From NCBI GenBank assembly GCA_015680685.1, contig MNCI01006016.1, positions 5,120-65,889 of the forward strand: a stretch of 60,770 bases of DNA. The letters are read 5' to 3'. Shown here piece by piece: positions 33,150-45,740 of this stretch. The notes beneath the pieces were generated by a model. The model worked only from the letters and a program-made list of their open reading frames with translations, was not told the origin of the DNA and made no database searches. Position numbers and translations under genes: made by a program. This DNA is from Gnetum montanum. Taxonomy: Eukaryota > Streptophyta > Gnetopsida > Gnetales > Gnetaceae. Position 1 is the stretch's first letter, and every line of letters starts with the position of its first letter.

Positions 33150-34870
33150 TAGTGATGTTGGGGCCTCAATGTCGACTAGACCACAACCTCCTTTTATCAT
33201 CAAAGCACCACCTCGGGTGCCTACAAAACCCTTTGTGGTTAGGGCCCCATAGCACATTGTGGCGATGGCAACCTAGACATCCTTTGCCATTAGGATGTCA
33301 AGATGTGTAGACCCCCCACCTGCTTGGGGTCTAGTGGTGGTAATTGCATCACATCTTTCCCACCTAAAGTTATATCCTAAGAGACCTGATGAGCATATAG
33401 CTAACAAAATGATCAGGAAATGTATGGAGTTAGGTCCTCCTAAGCTTGTCCCCTTATCATCCATCCCAATGGCCTCATCATCTTAGGTTGGAAACCTGAA
33501 TGCAAACAACCAACAAATAAGCATTAAGGCTCAGAAGTCCGTTGCACAACCAAAGGCTAAATCTCCTCCTTGGGAGATTCGTCTCTTGGATTGCATGGAG
33601 GAGATAAAGGCTGACAAAACAACAGATAGCAGAAAATATTTCTTGGACACATTGACATAAGTTAAATAGGCCCTTAAAGAAAAGAACACAACTTTGAGTT
33701 TGTATGACTTGATAATGACTTCCATTGCTCATCGTGAGGCATTAGTTTGCATGTTGACATCTATTCCTGTTAAGGAAGATATTCTAAAAGAAGAAAAGGC
33801 CATTCATGCCATAATGCTTCCCCCCACAACCCAAGAGTTAAGGTCAATACCCTTGATGTTTCGTGATGAGGCTGTCAAGGTTGACCCTGAAAAGGGTTAG
33901 GTGACAAGTGTGCCCATGTTTATAACAATTTGAATAGGCTAGTATAAAATTCCTAGGATGCACATTGATGACAGGGTAGCAACCAATGTCATCCCATTCC
34001 TCGTTGTTGACAAACTTAGCCTAGTTGATCATACCAAGCCAACAAAAATAATGTGCTTGAAATCCTTTAATGAAGCATGTGTTGTTGTAAAGGGAATGAT
34101 CATAATAGCTTTTGTGGTAGGGGAGAAGTTCCCTACTATTGTTGAGTTCATTGTTGTTGAGGAAATGCTTGGATTCAACCTGATCCTAGGGAGGTCTTGG
34201 CTAGCCCAGTTATAGGCTATTTCTTCACCTATTCATTAAGAGATCCACTTACCTTATGAGGGTGGAGATCTATGGTGACAATGTAGCTCCCCTGACCATC
34301 AACAACATTGATGTAGAACAAGGGTTAGCATAGAGTTCTCTGGAGACATGCCACCCATTCAGGATGAAAGCTAGTGTTGTCCAATTGATCCACCTAAACA
34401 ATCAAGTGAAATGAGCAACCTCCTTGAGGAAGCTCTCTAGGCAGAATTGCCCTTTTGTGAAATAGACAAAGGTCTAGTGAATATTTTCTTGTGCCTTGCA
34501 AGTCTTATGCACCTCCCAACCCGCATTGGATTAGAAACCATTTACCTAACTAAGGCATCTCCTTAGTTTATCTGCATGTTTTGCTTACCTTTTTGCTATG
34601 GTTATGTTTGTGTTGTTATTTGCATCTTGCATTGGTTATTTCATTTCTTTAGTTTATTGTGGTTTTGTTTAGCCTTTTTGTTTTTTAAAAAAAGAATAAA
34701 AAAAATAAAAATAAAAAATAAAATAATAATTAAAAAAAGGCCCACTAAGGCCTAAAACTGGCAACTTACTTTCTTCTTATGCGATAGCTTGAAATGACCT
34801 TAAACTAGCGATGGCTTGAAATGGATTTAAACTAGTAATGGCCCTTCCACCATGGCCATAAACTAGCATG
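33150..34870 (+). pseudogene. F3 protease segment, first copy
   Basis: A Pro-rich linker (33150-33470) leads to the charged block 33694-33900 and then to the retropepsin-like piece at 33958-34215: HIDDRVATNVIPFLVVDKL, a central IIIAFVVGEKFPTIVEF, and FNLILGRSWL. The last block is the flap-to-C-terminal signature of plant gypsy proteases (LLGRPW). The active site, usually D-x-G-S, reads D-D-R-V, so the glycine is gone. It is followed by SSPIH-EIHLPYEG, then an A-rich tract (34684-34737) and ACTAGC-containing repeats. Confidence 0.8.
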
Positions 34871-36655
34871 GGGTACCATAGCATGTTGTGGCCTCAATAT
34901 CAACTAGACCACAACCTTCTTTTGTCATCAAAGCACCACCTCGGTTGCCTACAACATCCTTTGTGGTTAGGACCCCATAGCACGTTGCAGCGATGGCAAC
35001 CTAGACACCCTTTGTCATTAGGGTGCCAAGACGTGTGGACCCCCCACCTATCCGGGGTCTGGTGGTGGGAACTGCATCACATCCTGCCCACCCAAAGTCA
35101 TATCCTAAGATACTTGATGAGTGTGTAGCTAACAAAATTATTAGGAAATGTATGGAGTTAGGTCCTCCTAAGCTTGTCCCCTTATCATCCATCCAAATGG
35201 CCTCATCATCTCAAGTTTGCCAACTTGAATGCATACAACCAACAAATGAGCATTGAGGCTCAGAAGCCCATTGAACAACCAAAGACTAAATCTCCTCCTT
35301 GGTAGATTTGTCTCTTGGGTCACATGGAGGAGGTACAGGCTACCAAAACAACGGATAGCAGAAAATATTTCTTAGACACATTGGCATAAGTTAAATAGGC
35401 CCTTAAACAAAAGAACATAACTTTGAGCTTGTACGACTTGATAATGACTTCCGCTACTCATTGCGAGACATTCGTTCTCATGCTAACATCTATTCCTATT
35501 AAGGAAGATATTCTAGAAGACAAAAAGGCCATTCAAGCCATAATGGTTCCCCCCACAACCTAAGAGTCAAGGTCAACACCCTTAACATTTCATGATGAGG
35601 CTATCAAGGTTGACCTTGAAAAGGGTCAGGTGACCAGTGCGCCCATGTTTATAATAATTTGTGTAGGCCAGTATAAAATTTGTAGGGTGCACGTTGATGA
35701 CGGGGAAACAACCAATGTCATCCCATTCCCTGTTTTTGACAAACTTGGCCTAGTTGATTAGATCAAGCTGACAAAAACAACATGCTTGAAATCCTTTAAT
35801 GAAGCACGTGTTGTTGTAAAGGAAATGGTCACAATAGCTTTTGTGGGAGGGGAGAAATTTCCTACTACTGTTGAGTTCATTGTTGTTGAGGAAATGCATG
35901 GATTCAACCTAATCCTAGGGAGGTCTTGTCTAGCCCAGTTATAGGCTATTTCTTCAGCTATTCATCAAGAGATCCACTTACCCTACAAGGATGGAGATCT
36001 ATGGTGACAATGTAGCTCCCCTAACTATCAACAACATTGACACAGAACAATGGTTAGAAATAGAGTTCTCTGAAGACATGCCACCCATTCAGGGTGAAAG
36101 CTAGTGTTGTCCAATTGATCCACCTAAACAACCAATTGAAATGAGAAACCTCCTTGAGGAAGCTCTCTAGGCAGAGTTGCCCTTTTGTGAAATAGACAAA
36201 GGTCTAGAAAATATTTTCTTGTGCCTCCTAGGCCTTATGCACCTTCCAACCCTCATTGGGTTACAAACCATTTACATGACTAAGGCATCTTCTTAGTTTG
36301 TTTGCATGTTTTGCTTACCTTTTGCTCGTTGCTTGTACAATTACGTTTGTGTTGTTATTTGCATCTTGTGTTGGTTATTTCATTTCTTTAGATTATTGCG
36401 GTTTTGTTTAGCCTTTTTGTTCTAAAAAAAAGAATAAAAAAATTTAAAAAATAAAATAATAATAAAAACTGGCAACTTGCTCCTTTCTATGTTGTAGCTT
36501 GGAAAGACATTAAACTATTGCATGGCTTGTTAAGGCCTAAAATTGGCAACTTACTTCCTTCCTACGCTATGGCCCAAAATGGCCTTAAACTAGCGATGGC
36601 TCGAAATGACCTTAAACTAGTGATGGCCCTTCTGCCATGACCATAAATTGGCATG
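34871..36655 (+). pseudogene. F3 protease segment, second copy (tandem duplication)
   Basis: Repeats 33150-34870 in the same order: GTTGTGGCCTCAATATCAAC at 34884, the same linker, the charged block near 35440, the protease near 35690-35943 and an A-rich tract near 36424-36465, then GATGGCTCGAAATGACCTTA-type repeats. By eye it is about 90% identical to the first copy. It is more decayed, with extra stops. Two adjacent protease segments are not part of the normal F3 layout, so this is a direct duplication of about 1.75 kb. Confidence 0.8.
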
Positions 36656-36659
36656 GGGT

Positions 36660-39600
36660 CCACAAGGGACCTAATTGCATAAACCAAATCACACATTAAA
36701 ATTACAACAAAAGGGATATGGAAATAAGCATAATGTTTTCATTAAATTATCAATAAAATATATAGTTCAAGTTTACATTTAAAACAAAAACAAATTGCCA
36801 AAAACATAAAATTGCCCAATAGTAGGGCTACATTCTGGGTAGTTCAACCTGTAGTGTTCGATGGGAGTTAAGGTTCTTCCTCTTCCTCTTCATCCATTAC
36901 TTTGCTAAGGTTTGCGCCATCACTTGGAACCTACGTTAAATAAAAATAAAATAATAAATTAGCTAACAAATAAAGTGACATGCAACATTACAATAAAGTA
37001 AATAAAAATAATTCAAACTAGACCAACCTAAGAAGGACCTACATCCATGTCTGGAGGCATCTTATCGAGGCTTGCATCCAAGTGTCGAAGGATTTCATCC
37101 TTCGATAGTCGTGTCCAATCTTCCTTGCCCAGGTTAATACTTGCAAGAGTCTTCCTTTTCTCCATGGCTATTCATGAGGGCATCCTTGTGAAAACTAGCA
37201 TAAGTAACCTCTCTCGAAGGTACAACAATGTGTCTCTGTGGGGTTTCACTCACCACTATGTTGTGGGAAAATAGTTCATAAGCATGTGTTCTGTTAATTG
37301 CATCAAGAAATATGTCACAACAACGATGCTCCATGGACTTGTCATTGTACCTCTTAAGGTATGCCTCACATTCCTATTTATAGTGGTACTTATGATTCTT
37401 TTGAGTCTAACCCCATTAATACACTTTTGTGCATAATCCTTCCAATCTTGGTTCTTCCTTGCTAGTAGGTTCATTTGCAACTGTTGCTTAATCACCTCAT
37501 GAGTGACCTCATTTTTGCCCCAAATGGCTAACTAATACCTAGCATAGTTAATTTTAGCTATGTGCTAGGTACCGTTAGGTTTGCCACTTGCCACTAGGAA
37601 GTCATAATGGGACTGCAGGTTCTCTAATCTTGCATCTTGGCTTGCCCCCTCTCCTAGAGCTCATGCACCTATTTCCATATGTGCTCGTTAATGCACTTGC
37701 ACTCCCATAATGCTCTCGTAGATGAGAGCATGCATTTGCTTGCCTTGTCATACACATGGTGGGGCACTTACTCCACATCAGGGGGAAACTCAAGCACGAC
37801 ATTAACCTTGACCACCCTGTTTGGGTCCCACTGAAGCTATGAACCTATTATCACATAATAGGCAAGATAACGTTGTCCATGAATCAAGTAGTAAATTAGT
37901 AGAGAAAAATAGATAAATATAAACACACTAATCTTGGGGTCCATTTTTTGTATACGGTCCATCATGTCATCCACCAAGCCTTGCATAAAGGAAAAATTAT
38001 CAAGAGCCTCCATCTGTGGTTGCATGTGAAAGGTGGATTTGGATGCTAGGCACTTAGTGGAAAGACTAGCAGTTGTAACATCACACTTAATAATTATTAG
38101 AGAACCAATAGCCAAGGGTGTAAGGGCTAAAAAAAATAAATTAATTAATAAAAATAAGAACAAAAAAAAAGAAAAATAAATATGGTAGTGTAAAGCTCCT
38201 ACCCAACAAGCCCTTAGATGTGAGAGCGGAGGGATTGTCCATATGCACATCATCAAAGAAATTTTCAAACTCATCCCTGTCAAACTACAACAACCCCTTT
38301 TCCTCAAGATTTTGTAGTACTTCTATGACTTCTCATTCCTCTTCGTTTGCTACTTGTCCCTTAGGTTGAGGAGGGACATCATCCTTTATGGGGTCTACTA
38401 TTGTTGTAGGCGTCCTTTTGCCTACATCACATAAGTTAAGTTAGAATTTTTAATTATGAGCATAGTATCACATGACACATTATAGTAGTATCTAATAATT
38501 CATGCTTTTGATTTATGAGTGCACATTACAAAGCTTGAAGTAGATCTTTCTACCACTCTCCCTTCACATATGAGCTCCTTCGTGGGGCATGGTTTCTTAA
38601 TCTTTATTCTAGATGACTCCATTGCCTTAGCAATGAGTCATGCCCCTCTCATAGTATTTCTAATATTGGTTGGTGGGGCCTCCCCTATACTATGACATGT
38701 GTGGTGAGATCATCCCACATTGCCTTTGGCCATTATAGAAAATGACTTGTTGATTGTCTCCAGTAAGGATCCTATGATTGCATGGGCTTGAATAGGTGAT
38801 AGATCCATGACCTAAAGATTTACCTATGGTCTTGCACTATCCATTTCCCTTCCTCACAAACCTCCAAAAACTCTACAAACCTTATTAGGCATGCTGCGAA
38901 GAATGTGAAGTGCACGTGTGATCCCGCTTGGAGGTTGTGATGCAACCTAACAATTTCAGCACACAGGCCATTGGTAAGGTAAGAGGCCTAGTGGTACTAT
39001 GTCCCCTCATCTATTACATCCCTCATCATCCAAGCTTTTTTCAGCCCAAGGATTTTCCCTTGTTAGAGTAGCTTTGGGAATGTGTGAGCAAAAAAAGACT
39101 AGATAGAGGTGATGGACCATAACTACCTTCACTTCCTTGATTGGTATGCTTTTGCAGACCTTAGAAGTGCCCAAAAACTTCTCAACATTCCCTATATGGT
39201 CTAAGTGTTTATCATTTTTTTGTAACTGGTGGACCCTTGGAGGGGATGCCAAACAGGTCCACAAAGAATTCATCTATGATGTCAAAGTTCACTCGCACAC
39301 TATGGGCCTGCGTCATGAAGCGATCAGTGCTCTCACTGAAGAAGTTGACGATGACAATCATCTTGGCCATTGGGATACTTGGGTTGATGGCCATGAAAAG
39401 GTCCATTAACCTAGCCCACTAAAGCTTCTTGGTTATCTCCACTAGGGCCTCATAGCACAACCAATGTTATGAACTCTCAACCTCATCATATTTCATGATG
39501 AGAGTGGCCTTAATACGGCCTGTTGTGACCACTGTGACTTCTCCTAACTTAATTGTAATTGCAATAGGAAAAATTAAAATTAGAAACATGAGAAAATCTA

Positions 39601-42230
39601 GGTAGAAAATGCATAAAAAATGAATGATATACTACTTATGTGGCACAAATGGTATGTGGGATGGTAGTGATGGAGCTGAAACCTCCTCCATGCTCGGTAT
39701 GCCAATCACCCACTTCGGATCCAACTAGTCGAGATCTCAACACCTCTCGTAAGACTTAGAATATCAGTGAGGGAGTTCCACTAAGTTTGTCCTAATCTAT
39801 CCAATCATTGCTACATGAACATTTTCAAAAGATGAGAATTCCTGTAGGGTAGTGAGAGTTAAGTTAAATTCCCCCTCCTCATCATGGAGGCCAGTTGCAT
39901 CAATGGTGAACCTGGAAATAGACATGAGTGGTTAGCATCTTAATATGAGTCATAATTAAGTGAATAGTACAAGAGTCATAATAGGACTTACCCTTCAGCA
40001 TAATACACTATCTTGGGTGGGTTCTAGAAAAGTGTATGTATGCATTGGGCAATGAACAACATGTTGTTCTTGTTGTAGCATTGGAATTCTAGCATCTCTC
40101 AGATCCTGAACAAAGGCCTAAGGCCCTTATAACCCCAGCCTATGCTCCATGCTCCATCGCTAGTAGGCTCATCGGATATGAACCTTAGGATGCCTCGGTT
40201 TGCCCTAGGCAATAACATTTCTGTTATGATGCTGGCTACTTCTATCACCAAGTGTAACCATATCATCACATGGAAGTGGTAGAGCAAAAATTCTAGGAAT
40301 TCTTATGCTCTTGACCTCAACCATACCACCTGGTGACCCACACATGTGTCTAGTGTAGGTACATTTAGCACAGGCTTGCTCATGCAACACAGAATACCCA
40401 CCAGCTCAACCATGACGAGGATGGATTTGAATAGTACCCTATGGCTATAGTAGTGACAAGAGGAGAATGTTAGCATTGGATACAAATAATGAAAAGAATA
40501 CATAAAAATTAGACTTAATATAGTAGTAAAACACTCTTAAACTTCCCCACCAAACCCCATGGGAAAGGGACGTTGGCATATCCATTTGACGTGTCTACTC
40601 CCCAACGGGGCATAACATTAACATCTACATTTCACATTTACAAACATTATAACTTTGAAAATATCAAAAAATTCACTATCAGTTATTCTCCCCACAGAGC
40701 ATAACCCTTGAAACTACAAAATATTCTAACTATTGGCTACACTCCCCGTAGAGCGTAACCCTTGAAACTACAAAAAATTCTAAGTGTTGGCTATGCTTCC
40801 CATTGAGTGTAACAGCTGCAAAAAATTCAAAGTGTTAGCTATGCTCCTTGCCAAGCGTAACAACTGAAAAAATTTTTAAGTGTCATAAAATTTTCAAATT
40901 GTTGGTTACACTCATTGTAGAGCGTAACCTATTGATTGCGTTGCTTGCAAAGTGTAACACTAGAAAATCAAAATTTTTTCTAACTTTTTTTCGTCACACT
41001 CTCAAGAACATAACTGGCATGATAGTCATGACCCTCATAGTTGCTCTGCTTAGATTATTATGCTCTACTTTCATCATCAAGTTGCTTTAGTTGTAACTAA
41101 AAACAAACAAAAGAAAAATATGTGTGCACAAAAGCCATTATAGCCCTATCTTGCATCACGTGTAGGATGCCAACAAACTCTTGTCCTACACCATGTTTGG
41201 GATTCCAAAAAACCCTTATTTTGCATCACACGCAGGGTGTTAAAAACCCTCATCTTGCACATGGTGTGAGATGCTAAGAAAAAGGAGAGAGGGGGGAACA
41301 CCCTCACAACAAAGAAAAAAGGATTAGAAACCCATAAAAATAAATCCACCACACGCATTCTCTCTCTTGGTTGTGACTCATGGTAGCTGTGGTGGTGGTG
41401 GCGGTCCTTGCCCAAGGTAGGCCATTCTCAAAATCCAAAAAAGTAAAAAAACCCAAGGTGAACAACACAAAAGGAAAGAAATCAAAGTGTAGAGCATAGT
41501 GCCTTACCTTGCTAATGGCATCTCCCTTTGGTTCTCTATGAATGCCCTAGAAAGGTGCCTTGGTGCATGTTCTTCTTCATTCACATTGCTTAGGTTGGGG
41601 TGTTGGCATTCACTACAGTATGTCATGGTTGAATGATTACACTCTTGTTTTCCTCTTCCTCTTTGTTACACTTTGGCTTCTTTCTCTCATTACTACACTC
41701 TTACTCCCTTTACCTTAGCCACACTACACTCGATGACTATTTGTTTCAACTTTGAAAATAACAAGTTGACTATGGTAAAACTCCTATTTATACTCTTCTG
41801 GGGTGAAGGACATGTCACCCTCCTAGGTATTGTCCCATATCCTGCGTGTAACACAAGACTATCCCATGTTCCGCATGTAACGTAGGACAAGCATAGCACC
41901 CAGAGTTAGAAAAATTTTCTAACTTTTTCAACATTCCCATACTTAGAAATTTTTTTGCATTTTTTCTAATTTTTCAATAAATGCCCAGCCTAGTCCCACA
42001 TTCAAAACTTTCTAAGCCTACCTGAATTGATGCATCCTACACACACCATGATCCACTATGACATTAAATTGACAATCCTAGGGCCGATCAAGGCCCCAAA
42101 ATTAATTTACATACTTGCTTATATGGTCCCACAACTGCACAGTTAGGTGAATTTTCATAACAATATCTTCCTTATTTTATGCATTTTACCTTATTAAGAC
42201 AGGTGTGGCTTAACATTTTTTTGGTTGTTT
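36660..42230 (-). mobile_element. Reverse-oriented pol-less retroelement insertion
   Basis: This stretch separates F3 protease from RT and reads on the minus strand. Near 41790 the minus strand has GTATAAATAGGAG (TATA-like), preceded at 41815-41895 by TGTCCTACGTTACATGC / GTGTTACACGCAGGA modules that resemble the array at 56610-57090, so it probably includes an F3-like LTR. At 40650-41060 are 50-70-bp modules with GAGCGTAAC / GTTACGCTC halves. A long decayed reading frame follows (40500 to about 38500). No RT or integrase is visible. Borders and target duplication were not found, so the limits are approximate. Confidence 0.55.
38520..40503 (-). pseudogene. Long decayed ORF in the reverse insertion, unrecognised
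   Basis: On the minus strand several open pieces follow one another in one direction: 40503-40303, 40287-40099 (ANRGILRFISDEPTSDGAWS), about 39530-39420 (TTGRIKATLIMKYDEVE), 39406-39212 (MDLFMAINPSIPMAK, SVRVNFDIIDEFFVDLFGIP) and 39273-39007 (NVEKFLGTSKVCKSIP, EVKVVMVHHLYLVFFCSHIP). The V-R-V-(N)-F...L-F-G-I-P-S-x-GP pattern resembles that in the F1 second ORF (DFSTRAIIEVLNLPNEGP), hinting at the same broad class of accessory retroelement protein. I do not recognise the family. Confidence 0.4.
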
Positions 42231-43423
42231 TGCAGGATTTTTGGTAGTATTGTAGAATGAATGCATACAAGCATCTTCATTCACCCTTGGTCTTGACTGG
42301 ACCTTATGGATATTCCATGAGATGTGTAAACACTAAGCTCCTAGACTTTGAACCTATGACTTATGACACAAACGTAGCATACCTAGAGACATCTCTTGAT
42401 TGGCCAGACCATCTAGTTAGAGCTCTAGACCTAAAGGCAGGTGACGTAATTAAGGATCCTCTCATAGAAGTCCCTGTAATAAGAAGTAAAGGCAAGGCAA
42501 AGACATTGAAATTTAGTTCTTTGTTGGAGCCTCAAATCAAATAGAGCATCTCAAAAATTCTCAATGATAACGTTAAGGTATTCACATGGTCCTACAAGGA
42601 CATGCTGAGCTTGGACCCTCGCATAATATAACACAACATTATCCATGTCCCTCACATAAAACCAGTCAAACAAAACCCTCGTAAGGTTAAACTTGAGGTG
42701 GCGTTGGTAGTTCATGATGAAATCACTAAGCTTTACAAAGTTGGTTTCATTTGGATACTTGACTACATAAAGTGGGTTTAAAACATCATAGTTGTCCCTA
42801 TGAAAAATAGAAGTATACGCATTTGTATAGACTTCTAGGACATGAAAAAGGTGACCATCAAAGATGATTTTCCATTGCCTAGTATTAACCAACTCATTGA
42901 TACTATGGTTGGTCATGCCTTATTGTCCTTTATCTATGGGTTTTCAAGGTACAACCAAATTAGGATCAACCCAGAGCATCAGCTCATCACCACCTTCATG
43001 ACCCCTTGGGGTATGTTTTTCTATACAATGATGCCTTTTGGACTAAAGAATGTAGGAGCACCCTATCAATGTGCAATGACATATATCTTTAGTGATTATC
43101 TACTAGACTTACTTAATGACTACATTGACTATATAGCAGTTAATTCCAAGGTAGCTCATGATCATGCAGATGACTTAGAATGTGTTCTCAAACATTGCCT
43201 TAGACATGATCTTAGGCTAAACCCCAAGAAGTGTGTCTTTGGTGTCAAGACCAATCACATGCTAGGCTTTGTAGTATCAGAAGCAAGTATATGTGTAGAC
43301 CCTGATAAGGTTAAGGCTATCACCAACTTAGCACCATCGACAAACCTTAAGGAGCTACGTGGATTATTAGGTAGATTACAAGTCATACGTAGGTTTATCA
43401 CAAGGTTGACTAATAAGTTGTAG
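42231..43423 (+). pseudogene. F3 reverse transcriptase
   Basis: Begins after TTGGTTGTTTTGCAG|GA with MNAYKHLHSPLVLTGPYGYS (42257), the region upstream of RT. From 42560 come VFTWSYKDMLSLDPR, HNIIHVPHIKPVKQ, then the open 193-codon core 42842-43423: KVTIKDDFPLPSINQLID, GFSRYNQIRI, TPWGMFFYTMMPFGLKN, GAPYQCAMTYIF, LRLNPKKCVFGV. The polymerase motif Y-x-D-D reads YIDY (near 43120-43131), so the second catalytic Asp is lost. Stops before 42842 break the frame. Without that change it would be a normal Ty3/gypsy RT. Confidence 0.92.
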
Positions 43424-43439
43424 CTAATGCAGCATTTGC

Positions 43440-43800
43440 TCAAAAAGGGGGTTTACTTTGAGTGGATAGCGCAATGCTAAGAGGCATTTGACAACCTTAA
43501 AAAGGAGGTAGCTCAACTTCCAATAGTCTATCCTCCGCAAGAAGATAATCCATTTTACATTTACCTTGCAACCTTAGACACGTCCATTGCTTCTCTACTT
43601 TGGTAAAAGCAAGAAAATGGATCAGAGGTCTTTGTTTACTACTTAAGCCATGCACTAGTAGCTCATGAAGCAAAATATAATGATGTAGAGAAGAATTGTC
43701 TTGCCTTAGTCTTTGCACTTAAGAAATGGAGACATTATCTTTTCCGTAGTTGAGTTAATGTTATCTGCAAAAGCAATGTGCTCTAGGTAATTACTACAAA
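43440..43800 (+). pseudogene. F3 RNase H (first, gypsy type)
   Basis: EAFDNLKKEVAQLPIVYPPQ near 43480, then FYIYLATLDTSIASLLW, VFVYYLSHALVAHEAKYNDVEK and CLALVFALKKWRHYL near 43710. This matches the gypsy RNase H order (F-x-L-x-x-D-x-S...YxSR-x-L...A-E-x-x-Y-x-x-x-E-K...A), with AHEAKYNDVEK in the place of the usual AE.RY...EK. A stop near 43613 and another near 43754 interrupt it. Confidence 0.88.
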
Positions 43801-43819
43801 CATATATGAAAGTAGTCGA

Positions 43820-44380
43820 ATGACACAGTGGAAGGTAATAATTGTGGAGCCTAACCTACACTACATAGCACAAGCATCGACAAAGGGTCAAGAAATAGCC
43901 ACACAACTCATGGCTTCACCCATAGATGATCAAGCAACAATAGATTCAGAATTTCTGGATGAGCATGTTAATATCATAAGCCAAGTGCCTACAAACTTTG
44001 AGGTAGTTTTACACTTTGATAGTGCTTCAACCACGCAAGGTGGTAGTGCTCTTGCCATTATCATGTTTCCCCTTGGGGAGATATGACCCTTCACATATCA
44101 TTTTGTATATCCTTGCATAAATAATGTGGCCAAGTATGAAGGTCTCCTTAGAGGTGTCTTAGAAGCTTGTGATTTAGGAATCTAAAACATAGTAATTTGA
44201 GGTGATTCGTAGCTTGTTGTTAACTAAGTCACAGAGGTTTATGCTTGCAAGGCATAACATTTACAAAGTTATTGTGATTTGGCAAAACACTAGCTCAAAA
44301 AATTTACAATTGTAGACATTCAACATATTCCTCATAACAAAAATGCCATTGCTAATGCATTAGCCACTTCAGCCTTAAGC
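43820..44380 (+). pseudogene. F3 second RNase H (archaeal type)
   Basis: After WKVIIVEPNLHYIAQAS (connection) the frame reads VVLHFDSASTTQGGSALAII near 44003, then after a stop INNVAKYEGLLRGVLEACDL near 44120, GDS-LVVN near 44203 and IQHIPHNKNAIANALATSAL near 44320. The set of D, E and D catalytic acids and the IPHN-x-x-AD/NALA block define the additional RNase H of Tat-lineage gypsy elements (Ogre, TatI to TatIII, Retand). The first catalytic Asp and the Glu are present. It lies between the first RNase H and integrase, as expected. Confidence 0.88.
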
Positions 44381-44559
44381 ATAGCATCTAACATGTTTTT
44401 TTACCTTGCTTGCTTCAATAATGTATTACATGAAACCTATCACTCAACAAAAAGCATTGCATTCATAGACGCAACAAGCATAGCCCATGCCTAGGAGTGG
44501 TATGACAATCTTAAGACATACCTCCAAGAGGGTGAGCCTCTACAAAATCTAACCTTTGC

Positions 44560-45740
44560 TCAAAAAGATGCAGTATGAAAATGATCACGACATTCCATCC
44601 TTGTAGGTGATAACACCTTGTGTTGCAGATCCTATGATGCAATATTGTTAACCTGCATTAGTGGTAGTGAAGTGCAAACGATCATTGATCAAGTCCATGA
44701 GGGACTATGCGTAGGCCACATAGCACCCAAGGCAATGGTAGTAAAAATTAGACACCTAGGCTACTATTGGCCTTACATGGAGTGTGATTGCATTTCCAAG
44801 GTTAGAACATGTGACGTATGTCAGTGACATGGTAATCTAATACACATGCCACCCACTGAACTGCATACCATACAGATCACATGGCCATTCCAATGTTGGG
44901 GGTTAGATATCATAGGACCTATAACACCTAAGTCTTTTGTGGGACATAGCTTCATCATAATCGTAATAGAATACTTTACCAAGTGGGTTGAAGTTGTTAC
45001 CCTTAGGAAAAAAATGTCATAACAAGTTTGCAAATTTGTTCTACACAACATAGTAACCTGATTTGGTTTACCCATGACTATAGTCATAGACAATGAGTTA
45101 TAATTCAGCAATGCAGAAACTGAAGCCTTTTGTGAACACCTTGGCATTAAACATTCCTTTTCATCATTGTACTACCCACAAGTGAATGGCCAAGTAGAGG
45201 ATATGAATAAAGTCATCATCAACCTTTTGAAGAGGATGCTTAGTAATAGCAAATGATGATGGCAGGAATAGCTGGTCCATGCATTATGGGCCTAACACAC
45301 GACATGTAGAGCAGCAATAGGTAAGACACCGTATAGTATTATGTATGGATCTAAAGCAATGTTACCTCTTGAATTGTAGGTCTCATCACTTCATATGATC
45401 CTCTCGAGCTTCATTGATGAGGTTTAGAACAACAATTTGAGAACTATTAACCTCAGCTCTGTAAAGGAGGAGCACATGCAAACACTTGATTGCATTGAGT
45501 GGTACTAGGAAAAGCAATGAAAAAAGCACCATCACAATCAGCATCAACGCCAAATCAAGAAGGGGGACTTAGTCCTCAAGGTCATTAATGAGTCTATGGA
45601 CAAATTCTTAGCTAAGTACGAAGGGCCTTTCTTGGTCAGAAAGGCCTATGAAAATGCAGCATTCAAGCTTGCTAATCTAGACAGCAATGAATTTGCTAAT
45701 CCAATCAACCACTTGTACCAAAAGCTATACTATGCCTAGT
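44560..45740 (+). pseudogene. F3 integrase
   Basis: H2C2 zinc finger: VHEGLCVGHIAPKAM near 44693, YYWPYMECDC and VRTCDVCQ to 44823. Catalytic core: FQCWGLDIIGPITPKS near 44892 (first Asp), VIDNEL near 45086 (second Asp) and YYPQVNGQVEDMNKVI near 45170 (Glu). C-terminal part: GKTPYSIMYGSKAMLPLE near 45322 and IKKGDLVLKVI, KYEGPFLVRKAYENAAFKLA near 45550-45670. About ten stops; catalytic residues are retained. No chromodomain is seen. Confidence 0.92.

Noticed and set aside
33478-33732. 84-codon minus-strand frame in the protease region
   Set aside because: It lies opposite the recognisable gag-protease linker of F3 and is a shadow of it.
40650-41060. 5S rRNA or tRNA cluster
   Set aside because: The 50-70-bp modules with GAGCGTAAC halves have no A/B boxes or cloverleaf, and resemble the LTR palindrome arrays.
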